64,000 nt of DNA, from assembly GCF_900187875.1 (NCBI RefSeq), contig NZ_FYEX01000002.1, forward strand, positions 62,001 to 126,000, read 5' to 3'. This document shows positions 46,042 to 55,038 of the stretch, piece by piece. Under the pieces are notes generated by a model. That model searched no databases. It was given only the letters and a program-made list of their open reading frames with translations, and was not told where the DNA came from. How positions within the stretch are numbered: the first letter of the stretch is position 1; every line of letters begins with the position of its first letter. A program made the position numbers and the translations under genes. Source of the stretch: Polynucleobacter victoriensis. Lineage in GTDB: Bacteria; Pseudomonadota; Gammaproteobacteria; Burkholderiales; Burkholderiaceae.

Positions 46042-46647
46042 TTACTTATTAACTGGTGATTCAGGATCTAACAACAGAGCCATCACATGGCGCATTTGAT
46101 CCTCATTTAACAACTTGAAGTGTCCAAGGCGAGGCATATTACTGCATGCGTTGTACGCTTTAGCGTTGTAAATCTTTCCCCAAGTGTATTGAACAACATC
46201 TACTGAGTTACCACGAATCTTGCCGTAGTTCCACAACGATGGTCCGATATTGCCATGAGAAATTTCTTTCTTATTGATTTGATGGCAGTTGTAACATCCG
46301 CCACCAATCACTGTGTCAGCCTTGTCAGTCCAAGTAGCACCGCGACCACTTTGAGCAATCTTCTCGCCCTCTTTCCAGTCACCCAAGTACTTACCATCAG
46401 ATGGTAACTTGATAGTAGCCATGTTGGCTTTCTCAATGGCTTCACGCTTCTTTGCATCCCCCTTGCCACCTAAGGTCGCAGGATCAGAACAAAACTTTTG
46501 TGTTTCATCACGATCTAGGCGGTCCATACCAGCAATGCCATTAGCCTTAAAACTTGCGGCATGATCTTTCTCAAATTTACTTTGAGCCATTGCAGAAGCT
46601 GAGGCAACAACCAAAGCTGCAGAAATTAATAAATTTAATTTTTTCAT
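46042..46647 (-). CDS. soxX: Sulfur oxidation c-type cytochrome SoxX
   Basis: A 201-residue periplasmic cytochrome with a Sec signal peptide (LISAALVVASASAMAQ) and one haem motif CYNCHQ near residue 117. The late Met in SNMPRLGHF is the likely axial ligand. It pairs with SoxA (16 bases upstream) to attach thiosulfate to SoxY. Confidence 0.94.
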   Translation of the reverse strand: MKKLNLLISAALVVASASAMAQSKFEKDHAASFKANGIAGMDRLDRDETQKFCSDPATLGGKGDAKKREAIEKANMATIKLPSDGKYLGDWKEGEKIAQSGRGATWTDKADTVIGGGCYNCHQINKKEISHGNIGPSLWNYGKIRGNSVDVVQYTWGKIYNAKAYNACSNMPRLGHFKLLNEDQMRHVMALLLDPESPVNK

Positions 46648-46663
46648 ATGTATCTCCCGCGGC

Positions 46664-47464
46664 TTAGCGCTTCAATCCTGGTGTATTCATTTCACCACCG
46701 TTAGCCTTAACACCCATGTAAACAGATAAAGCAATCGTTACATCAGAGATATAAATAGGCTCAGGGAAACGTTGTTGACGGTAGCAATCATTTAAACGAC
46801 GCTGCATGGTCCAAAAGTTGCCGCTTGAAACACGGTACGCTGGCCAGTAACCAAAGCCTAAAGCCGCACCTTTTTGTGTTGTGATATTTGGTAAATCTTG
46901 TAAACGAATACGCTTACCTTCTTCACCGTGACATGATGCACAAGAGAAGTCCATTGGACCACCTTGGAAATAGAAGGCCTTTTCACCCATGGCATACATT
47001 TCTTTTTCTTTAGGGTGCTTATTAGGCACATTGATCTTCATGCCTTTAGAGTGAGTCACTACATAAGCAACCACTGCTTCCACATCTTTACGCTTACCTT
47101 TTTCAAAGCCAGCACTGATGATTTCTTTAGGGTCATAGCCTTGCAATTTTTCCATGCAAGTAATGATGCGAGACTCAAGGTCTTGAACTTTATTAGTATC
47201 TTTAAAATAGCGAGGCAGTTCTGCTGCTGCACCTTTTACAACACCAGGACCTTTACCAAGATCACATTTTTCTAATGTGGCATTTTTAGGACCCATGGCT
47301 TTTTTCCAAAGATCTTCACCGGCCGCTTCATACAACTCAGAAGGATTGCCATCAGCAATCATCTCGCGATATTTAGCAATGTCATCAGTCGCACTTTGAG
47401 CCATAGCTAGACCAGCTAAAGCAGTCAAAGAGACTAATAAAGCACTTTTCATTCTTATCTTCAT
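46664..47464 (-). CDS. soxA: Sulfur oxidation c-type cytochrome SoxA, mono-haem type
   Basis: A 266-residue periplasmic protein with signal peptide (ALLVSLTALAGLAMAQ). One haem motif, CASCHGEEGKR, lies near residue 175, and the active-site persulfidable Cys is in LNDCYRQQRFPEP near 227. The position of the first haem of di-haem SoxA holds only separate Cys residues (EKCDLG and ITCMEK), which fits the mono-haem class with a disulfide there. Together with SoxX it forms the c-type SoxAX enzyme. Confidence 0.95.
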   Translation of the reverse strand: MKIRMKSALLVSLTALAGLAMAQSATDDIAKYREMIADGNPSELYEAAGEDLWKKAMGPKNATLEKCDLGKGPGVVKGAAAELPRYFKDTNKVQDLESRIITCMEKLQGYDPKEIISAGFEKGKRKDVEAVVAYVVTHSKGMKINVPNKHPKEKEMYAMGEKAFYFQGGPMDFSCASCHGEEGKRIRLQDLPNITTQKGAALGFGYWPAYRVSSGNFWTMQRRLNDCYRQQRFPEPIYISDVTIALSVYMGVKANGGEMNTPGLKR

Positions 47465-47482
47465 CTTCGCTCCTCTAAAAAC

Positions 47483-47519
47483 AAAACCCCGCCATTCATC
47501 GATAGATTAGCGGGGTTTT
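47483..47519 (-). terminator. Hairpin between soxZ and soxA
   Basis: AAAACCCCGC (47483-47492) pairs with GCGGGGTTTT (47510-47519) around a 17-base loop. In the minus direction a U-rich stretch follows. It separates soxCDYZ from soxAXB. Confidence 0.7.
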
Positions 47520-47532
47520 ATTCACATACAAA

Positions 47533-47844
47533 TTAGCTAATTTTTGCTTCGTCTGTACGTTTGTCGTTTTTGTTATCTACCCAAGTAATGCTCACTGTGT
47601 CACCCTTAGCACCACCTTTGAACTTGAAATTCAAGAATGGGTCTTTTGAAACCGCTGGACCAAATTGAGCTTCAAATACTTGCTTACCTTTACATGTTGC
47701 AGTCAAAGTCGTGATGTGATGTGCAGGAATCACTTTACCCGACGCATCTTTACGTTGACCTGTTTCCATGTCATGTTTCATCAATACTTTAACGTCAACT
47801 ACGCCGCCATTCTCTTGGGCACGTACGCGCATTGGATCTGCCAT
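47533..47844 (-). CDS. soxZ: Sulfur carrier partner SoxZ
   Basis: A 103-residue immunoglobulin-like beta-sandwich protein with MRVRAQENGGVVDVKVLMKH and the late GDTVSITWVDN motif. It binds SoxY to form the sulfur-carrier heterodimer. No signal peptide is seen, which is normal, because SoxZ is exported with SoxY. Confidence 0.95.
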   Translation of the reverse strand: MADPMRVRAQENGGVVDVKVLMKHDMETGQRKDASGKVIPAHHITTLTATCKGKQVFEAQFGPAVSKDPFLNFKFKGGAKGDTVSITWVDNKNDKRTDEAKIS

Positions 47845-47901
47845 TTTTATTTCCTTTCAGTACAAATTAATGAGTTAAATGAATCTTGTGTGAGGGAGCT
47901 A

Positions 47902-48357
47902 TTAGCCGCCACAACCACCCAAAGTCACCTTAACTTCTTTTGTTGTTACATACCACTTACCGTCCGCTTTTACCAAAGCGTGTACGTTTGATGTTTGACC
48001 CATCTTCACACGTGAAGCTACAAATGCTTCAGAGTCAGCAGTCAAAATAAACTGAGCGGCTAGCGCGCTTGGGTTTTTCTCAACCAAAATGGCCATTTGT
48101 TGTGTTTTTGGCAATGTTGATGTCACGCCAACTGGCACAACCGCACCATTTTCTGCAATATCAGGAGCATTAATAGTGATAGCTGATGATTTATCAGCTG
48201 ATGAACCACCTAATGACTTCAATACATCGTCCAATGACTTTGCATCAAATGCTGCTTTATTCCACTCAGCTGCTTCAGCTTGAGAAATCAAGCCTGTTGC
48301 TGCCATCAAACCAATGATTGCTGTTAATCGCAATGCTTCACGACGTTTTAGGTTCAT
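47902..48357 (-). CDS. soxY: Sulfur carrier SoxY
   Basis: A 151-residue periplasmic protein with a twin-arginine-like signal (LKRREALRLT and a following hydrophobic stretch) and the essential GGCGG C-terminus (VTLGGCGG), whose Cys carries the sulfur intermediates. Normal length. It precedes soxZ by 57 bases on the same strand. Confidence 0.96.
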   Translation of the reverse strand: MNLKRREALRLTAIIGLMAATGLISQAEAAEWNKAAFDAKSLDDVLKSLGGSSADKSSAITINAPDIAENGAVVPVGVTSTLPKTQQMAILVEKNPSALAAQFILTADSEAFVASRVKMGQTSNVHALVKADGKWYVTTKEVKVTLGGCGG

Positions 48358-48419
48358 ACGAACTCCTTCTTAAAAAACTAAATTTCAAATAATTCTGAAT
48401 ACTTATCCATATTAATGGT

Positions 48420-49484
48420 TTATTTGCCAGTAAGCATCCACCTTACCAACACATCAATATCCCCCTCAGGCACATGGGCATGTGGCGGCATTGGGATTGC
48501 ACCCCATGTGCCAGCTCCACCAACCTTCACCTTTTTGTGCAACTTGCTCATCGCGTCAGCTTGACCCTTGTACTTAGCAGCCACTTCTGAAATCGCCGGC
48601 CCAATCGCACGGCTAGCAGGCGCATGGCAGGTTGAACAATTATGCTTCTTAAATAAGCCCTCTGGCGTAATAGATTCAGCAGCAGACATATTAACTGCCA
48701 TTAAACCTTTACCTGGTAACTTGGCCAATGGTGGCTTAGTTGTGTCTGCGCCACGGAATGGACCATATGGTCTATTTTGCAGTGCAAGATTTTCATGAGC
48801 ATTACGCGCATAATCCGGCAATGTTGAACCAATCGTCACGTGTTTTGTACAGTTGGTCATACAAGCCGTTGCTTTGACGTCTGGCTTACCACCCTCATTC
48901 CACATACCATGAGCTTGAGTCATACCATTGCGGTTAGGCATCAACTTTTGTACTTCAGCGATATTTTGGTCACTCAAAGTAAAGTCTTCAGGAACAATTT
49001 CAGCCATGGATAAAACGTAACCTAATACCGCATACGTATCATCCACTGACAAAGTTCTAGGTGCATTCCAAGGCATCGCACGGTGGATGTAATCCCATAG
49101 CGTTGAAACAGTCGCCACTTTCATCAAAGTAGTTCTTTGCGGTTGCTTTTCGCTCGTTAAAGAAGCTACTCGACCAGTTTTGATGTCCTCTTTCGTTGTA
49201 CCGCCCACGATTGGAGTAAATACTTCATTTGATTCACCAAAAGTACCGTGACATGAAGCACAGCGACCTTCCCATACTTCTTGACCACGAGCTGTTGTGC
49301 CAGATCCCTTTGGAAGACCTTTGAAGTCAGGTCTAACATCAATGTCCCAAGCAGCCACTTCAGCTTTAGTCGCCTCACGACCAATACCTGGATATTTAGT
49401 ATCAGCATGAGCCGCAGCCATCGCGCCCAATGCCAAACCAGCGAGAACGAGGTGTTTAGTTAATTGATTAGCCAACTTGAACAT
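48420..49484 (-). CDS. soxD: Sulfur dehydrogenase cytochrome subunit SoxD
   Basis: A 354-residue periplasmic c-type cytochrome with signal peptide (LVLAGLALGAMAAAHA). Two haem-type motifs are visible: CASCHGTF near residue 76 and CSTCHAPAS near 281, plus a CMTNC pair between them. It accepts electrons from SoxC. The start overlaps the soxC stop by 17 bases, so translation is coupled. Confidence 0.95.
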   Translation of the reverse strand: MFKLANQLTKHLVLAGLALGAMAAAHADTKYPGIGREATKAEVAAWDIDVRPDFKGLPKGSGTTARGQEVWEGRCASCHGTFGESNEVFTPIVGGTTKEDIKTGRVASLTSEKQPQRTTLMKVATVSTLWDYIHRAMPWNAPRTLSVDDTYAVLGYVLSMAEIVPEDFTLSDQNIAEVQKLMPNRNGMTQAHGMWNEGGKPDVKATACMTNCTKHVTIGSTLPDYARNAHENLALQNRPYGPFRGADTTKPPLAKLPGKGLMAVNMSAAESITPEGLFKKHNCSTCHAPASRAIGPAISEVAAKYKGQADAMSKLHKKVKVGGAGTWGAIPMPPHAHVPEGDIDVLVRWMLTGK

Positions 49485-50817
49485 TGCTTAACTCCCCGTT
49501 CACATCAAGCTTCCAAGCTTGAATTGAATTGTTGTGATAGATCGAACGTGTGCCGCGCACTTCACGCAATTGCTTAACCATTGGCTGCACGTAACCAGTT
49601 TCATCTGTTGCACGAGACATCAAGATAGCTGGTGAGCCATCCCATACCCAGTCCATATTGAAACGTGTGATCGCTTTTGATAACACTGGTGTTTCCAAAC
49701 GAGCTCTGCGCCAGTTATTACCGCCATCAACAGAAATATCTACATGCTTGATCTTGCCGCGACCAGACCAGGCCATACCGCTAATGTTGTAGAAACCTTT
49801 GTCTAGTAATTGTTGGCCACCTGATGGCGTCGTGATCACAGACTTACATTCTTGTACGGTGGTGTATTGACGATGCAAACCACTTGGCAACAAGTCGATG
49901 TAGTGAACAGCTTCATCTTTGGTTGCATATGGCATGTCACCTACTTCAATACGACGCAACCACTTCACAGAACTAACACCTTGTACACCAGGCACCAAGA
50001 GGCGCAATGGGTAGCCGTTTTCTGGGCGCAACATTTCGCCGTTCATACCCCAAACAACTAATACATCTTTAAGTGCATTGTCCATTGGAATAGTTCTAGT
50101 CATGCCAGAGCCATCACCGCCTTCAGCCAAGATGTACTTACCTTTTTTAAGGTCAGCACCACACATGTCTAACAACACTGATAGAGGCACACCTGTGAAC
50201 TCGCAGCATGACAACATACCGTGCGTGTATTGCACGCTTGGAACAGCCACGTTACCCCACTCCAAACCTGTATTAGCACCACACTCAATAAAGTGAATAC
50301 GAGAAACGCTTGGCAAGCGCATCAAGTCATCCATGGTGAATACTTTTTCTTGGCGAACTAAACCGTTCACCATCAAACGATGTTGCGCTGGATCGATGTC
50401 ATACCAACCTTGGTGATGACGTTCAAAGTGCAAACCGTTTGGTGTGATGATGCCGAAGAATCCTTGTAGCGGTGAAAACGCTACTGATGCTGCAGGCACG
50501 CGAGTCAAACCTGGAGACTCACGACGCTGCAATGCAGCTTCCCACTGTGATGGCATGCCGTATGGGCGTGCAGCAACTGGTTGACCCAAGGTCGTTTGCC
50601 ATTGTTGCTTTTCTAAAATAACTTTTTCGCCTTCAGCGGCGATTGCAGCACCAGTTGCTGTTGCACCCAAGGCCGCAACAAAACTTTTACGCAAGAAACC
50701 GCGGCGCTCTTCACTCAAACCATGCTCATAAACTTCATCAGCAAATTGCTGAGTCACGAAGTTTTCTGGCGCACGACGTAACCTACCTATTGGTGTAGAT
50801 TTCTTTTTAACTGGCAC
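49468..50817 (-). CDS. soxC: Sulfur dehydrogenase molybdenum subunit SoxC
   Basis: A roughly 449-residue molybdopterin protein of the sulfite oxidase family, with the Mo-ligand Cys in HFIECGANTGLEW near residue 190. A Tat-type signal RRGFLRKSF begins near 38, preceded by a longer N-terminal stretch. GTG at 50817 (VPVKKKSTP) has a GGGGG stretch four bases upstream and fits best; the longest frame starts with TTG at 50871. SoxCD oxidises SoxY-bound sulfane sulfur. Divergent from modB. Confidence 0.95.
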   Translation of the reverse strand: MPVKKKSTPIGRLRRAPENFVTQQFADEVYEHGLSEERRGFLRKSFVAALGATATGAAIAAEGEKVILEKQQWQTTLGQPVAARPYGMPSQWEAALQRRESPGLTRVPAASVAFSPLQGFFGIITPNGLHFERHHQGWYDIDPAQHRLMVNGLVRQEKVFTMDDLMRLPSVSRIHFIECGANTGLEWGNVAVPSVQYTHGMLSCCEFTGVPLSVLLDMCGADLKKGKYILAEGGDGSGMTRTIPMDNALKDVLVVWGMNGEMLRPENGYPLRLLVPGVQGVSSVKWLRRIEVGDMPYATKDEAVHYIDLLPSGLHRQYTTVQECKSVITTPSGGQQLLDKGFYNISGMAWSGRGKIKHVDISVDGGNNWRRARLETPVLSKAITRFNMDWVWDGSPAILMSRATDETGYVQPMVKQLREVRGTRSIYHNNSIQAWKLDVNGELSNVQVG

Positions 50818-50939
50818 AGGACCCCCAAAGTTCAAACAACGCAAAATTATTTGTGTTGAATATTTTTTCAACTAGTGTGAGATTATTCATGTTTATAGAT
50901 CTTTTTGAAATATACAAATAACAAAAAGTTGTTAGTTTT

Positions 50940-50967
50940 TTGACGGTTTAAGGGTAAGCACTATGCT
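50940..50967 (+). promoter_or_regulatory. Likely sigma-70 promoter for modBC
   Basis: TTGACG (50940-50945) and TATGCT (50962-50967) are separated by 16 bases, about 75 bases ahead of the modB ATG. The rest of the 224-base soxC-modB interval holds no gene and no recognisable ModE site. Confidence 0.45.
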
Positions 50968-51041
50968 TTTTTCACGAACACTTATTTGCTTTATCTAACT
51001 GAAAATATTTTTTTGTAAACAGCTATAAAATTTCACTAACT

Positions 51042-51683
51042 ATGTCATTTGATACACAAGCACTCATACTTTCACTCAAGCTTGCCTTGTGTACTTTGTT
51101 ATTTTTAATTCCGTTTGGCATATGGGCTGCTTATCAACTGGCGCATAGTAAGAAAAATAAATCATTGCTAGAAGCATCACTTGCTCTACCACTCGTATTG
51201 CCACCCACTGTTCTTGGTTATTACCTACTCGTTACATTTAGCGGTGTTCAATTATTTAACCAACCATTGGTCTTCACATTTACAGGTCTTGTAATTGCAT
51301 CGATTATTTTTAATTTACCTTTTGCAATTCAACCGATTCAACGCGCGTTCGAAGCAATTCCACTGGAAATTAATGAAGCTGCAAAATGCAGTGGCCTCAA
51401 TCGTTGGCAAGCATTCAAGCTTATACAACTACCTCTTGCGTGGCGAGGCATCATCAGTGCTGCTGTAATGACATTTGCGCACACCCTCGGAGAATTTGGC
51501 GTGGTCTTAATGATTGGTGGATCCATTCCTGGAGAAACCAAAACCATCGCAATCTCAATATATGACAGCGTGCAAAACATGGATAACTCCGGCGCTGCCA
51601 TGATGTCCTTGGCATTGTTAATCACATCATTACTAGCAATCACCTTGAGCTATCAACTCACCAACCAGAAGAAGGTGCGCTAA
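51042..51683 (+). CDS. modB: Molybdate ABC transporter permease
   Basis: A 213-residue inner-membrane permease with about five helices and the ABC-permease loop EAAKCSGLNRWQAFKLIQLPL near residue 114, followed by HTLGEFGVVLMIGGSIPGETKT, the ModB signature. It passes molybdate across the membrane with ModC. No periplasmic modA gene is adjacent, so the binding protein must be elsewhere. Translation is likely coupled to modC (1-base overlap). Confidence 0.93.
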   Translation: MSFDTQALILSLKLALCTLLFLIPFGIWAAYQLAHSKKNKSLLEASLALPLVLPPTVLGYYLLVTFSGVQLFNQPLVFTFTGLVIASIIFNLPFAIQPIQRAFEAIPLEINEAAKCSGLNRWQAFKLIQLPLAWRGIISAAVMTFAHTLGEFGVVLMIGGSIPGETKTIAISIYDSVQNMDNSGAAMMSLALLITSLLAITLSYQLTNQKKVR

Positions 51684-52768
51684 TGCTCAAAGTCAACATA
51701 CACCGCCAAAAAGATTTTCCAATCAACATTCAGTTCGCATGTGATTTGGGTGAACTGCATGTTTTAGTTGGCCCATCTGGCAGCGGTAAAACTACTGCAC
51801 TAAGAAGCCTTGCAGGTCTATCGGATGTTAGCGGCTTAATTCAATGTCAAGATCAGGTTTGGCTCGATACCACCCAAAAGATTTGCGTACCAACAGAAAA
51901 AAGATCTGTTGGGTTTTTATTTCAGCAATACGCTCTTTTTCCACATCTAACAGTTTTAGAAAATGTCTGTATTCCACTGATTGCTAGACAAGTTTCTTCG
52001 AGTGATGAAGGGCATCGTTGGTTAAAACGATTACGAATCGCAGATTTAGCGAATCGTTACCCTCATGAAATCTCTGGCGGTCAACAACAACGCGTTGCAC
52101 TTGCACGCGCATTAGCGCGCGACCCCAAATTACTTTTATTAGATGAGCCATTTTCAGCAGTGGATGCCCCGACTCGTCAAAATTTATACGAGGCACTATC
52201 TGAGTTGCGTCAAGCAGTGTCCTTACCAATCATCTTAGTCACTCACGACCTTAATGAAGCGATTCGCTTGGGTGACAAAATCACCGTGATTGACAATGGC
52301 GTGAGCTTACAAACATCAGCACCCCAACAACTCTTAGACAAGCCACGCAATGCGCGCGTTGCAGAATTAGTAGGTAGCCCGAATTTATTCCGTGGCATTT
52401 TTGAGTCAGGCGTGCTCAGTTGGGGTCAAGCAGGTCTAAAACTTTTTGTTAAAGACAAAGGCAAGATTAAAAAACCTACCGATGTGGCATGGGTGATTCC
52501 GAGTCACTCCATTGAAGTCATTAACTCTGATCAAGATACACATAGTTACAAAAACAATCTAATTGACTGCGAAGTTATTCGAGTTCGACAATTGGGTCAA
52601 ATTGCTGTGATTTATTGGCAAGTCAAAGGATGTGATGATCAAATAGTCTGGCAAGCATCATCTAATGAGCTAAAAAGATTAGGTATCACTATTGGGGCTC
52701 ATAAGAAGATTTATCTGGACCCCGATCAAATTCATATCATGCCAATTAACCCAGAACTCATTAAATAA
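51683..52768 (+). CDS. modC: Molybdate ABC transporter ATP-binding protein
   Basis: A 361-residue ATPase with Walker A GPSGSGKTT near residue 33, signature SGGQQQRVALARALARD near 130 and Walker B LLLDEPFSAVD near 150. The C-terminal about 100 residues form a Mop/TOBE-type domain. It drives ModB. The gene is placed so molybdenum supply sits beside the SoxC molybdoenzyme. Confidence 0.93.
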   Translation: MLKVNIHRQKDFPINIQFACDLGELHVLVGPSGSGKTTALRSLAGLSDVSGLIQCQDQVWLDTTQKICVPTEKRSVGFLFQQYALFPHLTVLENVCIPLIARQVSSSDEGHRWLKRLRIADLANRYPHEISGGQQQRVALARALARDPKLLLLDEPFSAVDAPTRQNLYEALSELRQAVSLPIILVTHDLNEAIRLGDKITVIDNGVSLQTSAPQQLLDKPRNARVAELVGSPNLFRGIFESGVLSWGQAGLKLFVKDKGKIKKPTDVAWVIPSHSIEVINSDQDTHSYKNNLIDCEVIRVRQLGQIAVIYWQVKGCDDQIVWQASSNELKRLGITIGAHKKIYLDPDQIHIMPINPELIK

Positions 52769-52782
52769 TCACATGGGGTTTT

Positions 52783-53787
52783 ATGAAGATGAATAAGCGC
52801 AGAAATATCCTCAAATTAACTTTAGGCGCTGCAGGTTTACTCGTCTTACCTCAAGCAATTGAATTAGCCAAGGCAACCGAGGACTTCATCAAAGGTCCAA
52901 AAGTTAAAGATCACCCGATTAAACAATTGAGTAAGCATGTTTGGATGATCTATTCACCAGATGGCTTTCCTACCGCCGAGAACCAAGGCATGATGGCCAA
53001 TATCACTTTTGCTATCACCTCTAAAGGTGTGGTGGTGTTAGACAGCGGCGCATCTGTTCAGATTGGTGAGATGGCGATTCGGATGCTCAAAACGGTGACC
53101 AAACAGCCAGTAGTTGCCATCTTTAACTCTCACTATCATGGCGATCACTTTTTAGGTAACCAAGCGTTCATTGATGCCTATGGGCCAATGCCTATTTATG
53201 CACACCCCTACAGCCTTGAACAAATCAAAGGGATTGAAGGTAATACTTGGCGCAGCCTGATGGAACGTTGGACGAATCAAGCCACGGTAGGCACCAAAGT
53301 CATTCCACCAACACACCCTGTCAAACATGGCGATGTATTTAACTATGGTGATGTGACCATCAAGGTTCATCACTATGGTGTAGCTCACACCCCGGGTGAT
53401 ATTTGCATAGAAGTTGTTGAAGATAAAGTCACTCATGTTGGTGACATTGCCATGGACCAAAGAATTGCCAATATCGATGATGGCTCTTATGTCGGCACCT
53501 TCAAAACATACAAAGCTCTTTTTGAATCAGCCGGCCAACAGCTATGGATCCCCGGTCATGGTCACGCCAAAAAAGAACTACTCAATGAGTACGGTACGTT
53601 TTTAGCTGGCATCTATGAAACCTGCGTTCAAGCAGTGAAGGACGGCATTGACCCAAGCACTGCAAAAGGATTGGTTTTGAAAGACCCTCGCGTGATTAAG
53701 TATGCAAAAAATACCAAAGGGTTTGAAGCGAACATTGGCAAATATGTGAGCTTGGCTTATCTAGAAGCAGAAAAGGAAGCTTTTTAA
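52783..53787 (+). CDS. SoxH-like MBL-fold metallo-hydrolase
   Basis: A 334-residue metallo-beta-lactamase-fold protein with HYHGDHFLGN near residue 113, GVAHTPGDICIEV near 202 and PGHGHAKKE near 255. It has a signal-like N-terminus (ILKLTLGAAGLLVLPQA) with a preceding MNKRRN, possibly Tat. Homologues called SoxH occur in some sox clusters, with unknown function. It follows modC by 14 bases. A hairpin terminator overlaps its last codons. Confidence 0.85.
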   Translation: MKMNKRRNILKLTLGAAGLLVLPQAIELAKATEDFIKGPKVKDHPIKQLSKHVWMIYSPDGFPTAENQGMMANITFAITSKGVVVLDSGASVQIGEMAIRMLKTVTKQPVVAIFNSHYHGDHFLGNQAFIDAYGPMPIYAHPYSLEQIKGIEGNTWRSLMERWTNQATVGTKVIPPTHPVKHGDVFNYGDVTIKVHHYGVAHTPGDICIEVVEDKVTHVGDIAMDQRIANIDDGSYVGTFKTYKALFESAGQQLWIPGHGHAKKELLNEYGTFLAGIYETCVQAVKDGIDPSTAKGLVLKDPRVIKYAKNTKGFEANIGKYVSLAYLEAEKEAF

Positions 53788-53799
53788 GCTTCCTTTTTT
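53771..53799. terminator. Rho-independent terminator at the SoxH-like gene end
   Basis: AAAAGGAAGCTT (53771-53782) pairs with AAGCTTCCTTTT (53786-53797) around TTT. It overlaps the last codons of the MBL gene and can also serve the convergent metZ. Confidence 0.85.
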
Positions 53800-53826
53800 G
53801 AATCTAACTCATTGTTAGAAAAACAA

Positions 53827-55029
53827 TTAGCCCTTTAAGCCGGCCAATAAATCGTTTTTTATATCTTCGATATTTTCTAGACCAACTGCAATACGCACCA
53901 AACTATCAGTGATACCAGCTGCAGCACGCGCTTCTGGTGTTACGCGCACATGCGTTGTCGTAGCAGGATGCGTGATGGTTGTTCTAGTGTCACCCAAGTT
54001 AGCCGTGATTGATAACAATTTTGTGCCATCAATCACCTTCCATGCAGCCTCTTTGCCACCTTTGAGCGTGAATGACAAAATAGGACCACCCATTTTTTGC
54101 TGGGCTTTGGCTAACTCATACTGCGGATGAGACTTCAAACCAGGATGGTAAACACGCTCAACAGTTGGTTGCTTTTCTAACCACTGGGCCAACTCTAGCG
54201 CCGATTGACTTTGCTTTTCGACTCTTAAGTTGAGAGTTTCTAAACCCTTCAAAATCACCCACGCATTGAATGCCGATAAGGTTGGACCTGATGTACGCAC
54301 GTACGGGAAGACTTTACCTAAAATAAATTCTTCTGTACCAACAACAGCACCACCCAACACACGACCTTGGCCATCCAAGTACTTGGTCGCCGAATGAATC
54401 ACCACATCGGCACCGAGTTCAATCGGTTTTTGCAAGGCAGGCGTGCAAAAGCAGTTATCCACTACATATAGCGCATTAGCAGCTTTTGCAATTTTTGCTA
54501 TCCCGGCAATGTCCGCCACTTCCGTCAATGGGTTTGATGGGGTTTCCAAATAAAACAGTTTGGTGTTTGGCTTGACCGCAGCTTTCCATGAGCCAAGATC
54601 AGACATATCCACATAGGTGGTTTCAATGCCGAACTTACCCAAAATAGCAGTGAACAACTGAATCGTCGCGCCAAATACAGAGCGCGAACAAACAACATGA
54701 TCGCCAGCTTGCAAATGTGACATCGCCACAGTCATGATGGCTGACATGCCAGAAGATGTCGCGATACAAGCCTGACCACCCTCCATCGCCGCCAAGCGAT
54801 CTTGGAACATTGCAACAGTTGGATTGGTAAACCTTGAATAGATAAAACCTTTTTCAGCATTTGCAAAGCCATGAGCTGCATCAGCAGCACTGTCAAAGCA
54901 AAAACTAGAGGTCAAAAACATTGCCTCAGAATGTTCATTAAATTCTGTACGACGAACACCTGCCCTAACACCCAAGGTGTCAGTTTGCAGATTTTTAATA
55001 TCTAGAGGTGCTCTTTTTTTATCGCTCAT
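53827..55029 (-). CDS. metZ: O-succinylhomoserine sulfhydrylase
   Basis: A 400-residue PLP enzyme of the Cys/Met metabolism family. The PLP lysine is in SATKYLDGQGRVLGG near residue 209, and the YSRFTNPTVAMFQDRLAAMEGG motif is near 65. It converts O-succinylhomoserine plus sulfide to homocysteine. Its position after purF is typical for Burkholderiales. Confidence 0.95.
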   Translation of the reverse strand: MSDKKRAPLDIKNLQTDTLGVRAGVRRTEFNEHSEAMFLTSSFCFDSAADAAHGFANAEKGFIYSRFTNPTVAMFQDRLAAMEGGQACIATSSGMSAIMTVAMSHLQAGDHVVCSRSVFGATIQLFTAILGKFGIETTYVDMSDLGSWKAAVKPNTKLFYLETPSNPLTEVADIAGIAKIAKAANALYVVDNCFCTPALQKPIELGADVVIHSATKYLDGQGRVLGGAVVGTEEFILGKVFPYVRTSGPTLSAFNAWVILKGLETLNLRVEKQSQSALELAQWLEKQPTVERVYHPGLKSHPQYELAKAQQKMGGPILSFTLKGGKEAAWKVIDGTKLLSITANLGDTRTTITHPATTTHVRVTPEARAAAGITDSLVRIAVGLENIEDIKNDLLAGLKG

Positions 55030-55038
55030 AACTCAATA

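Noticed and set aside
50856..50871. Palindrome TTGAA-N6-TTCAA upstream of soxC, considered as a SoxR-type operator.
   Set aside because: The arms are only five bases in AT-rich DNA, no soxR is in the window, and the region before soxY shows only a weaker TTCA-N8-TGAA likeness.
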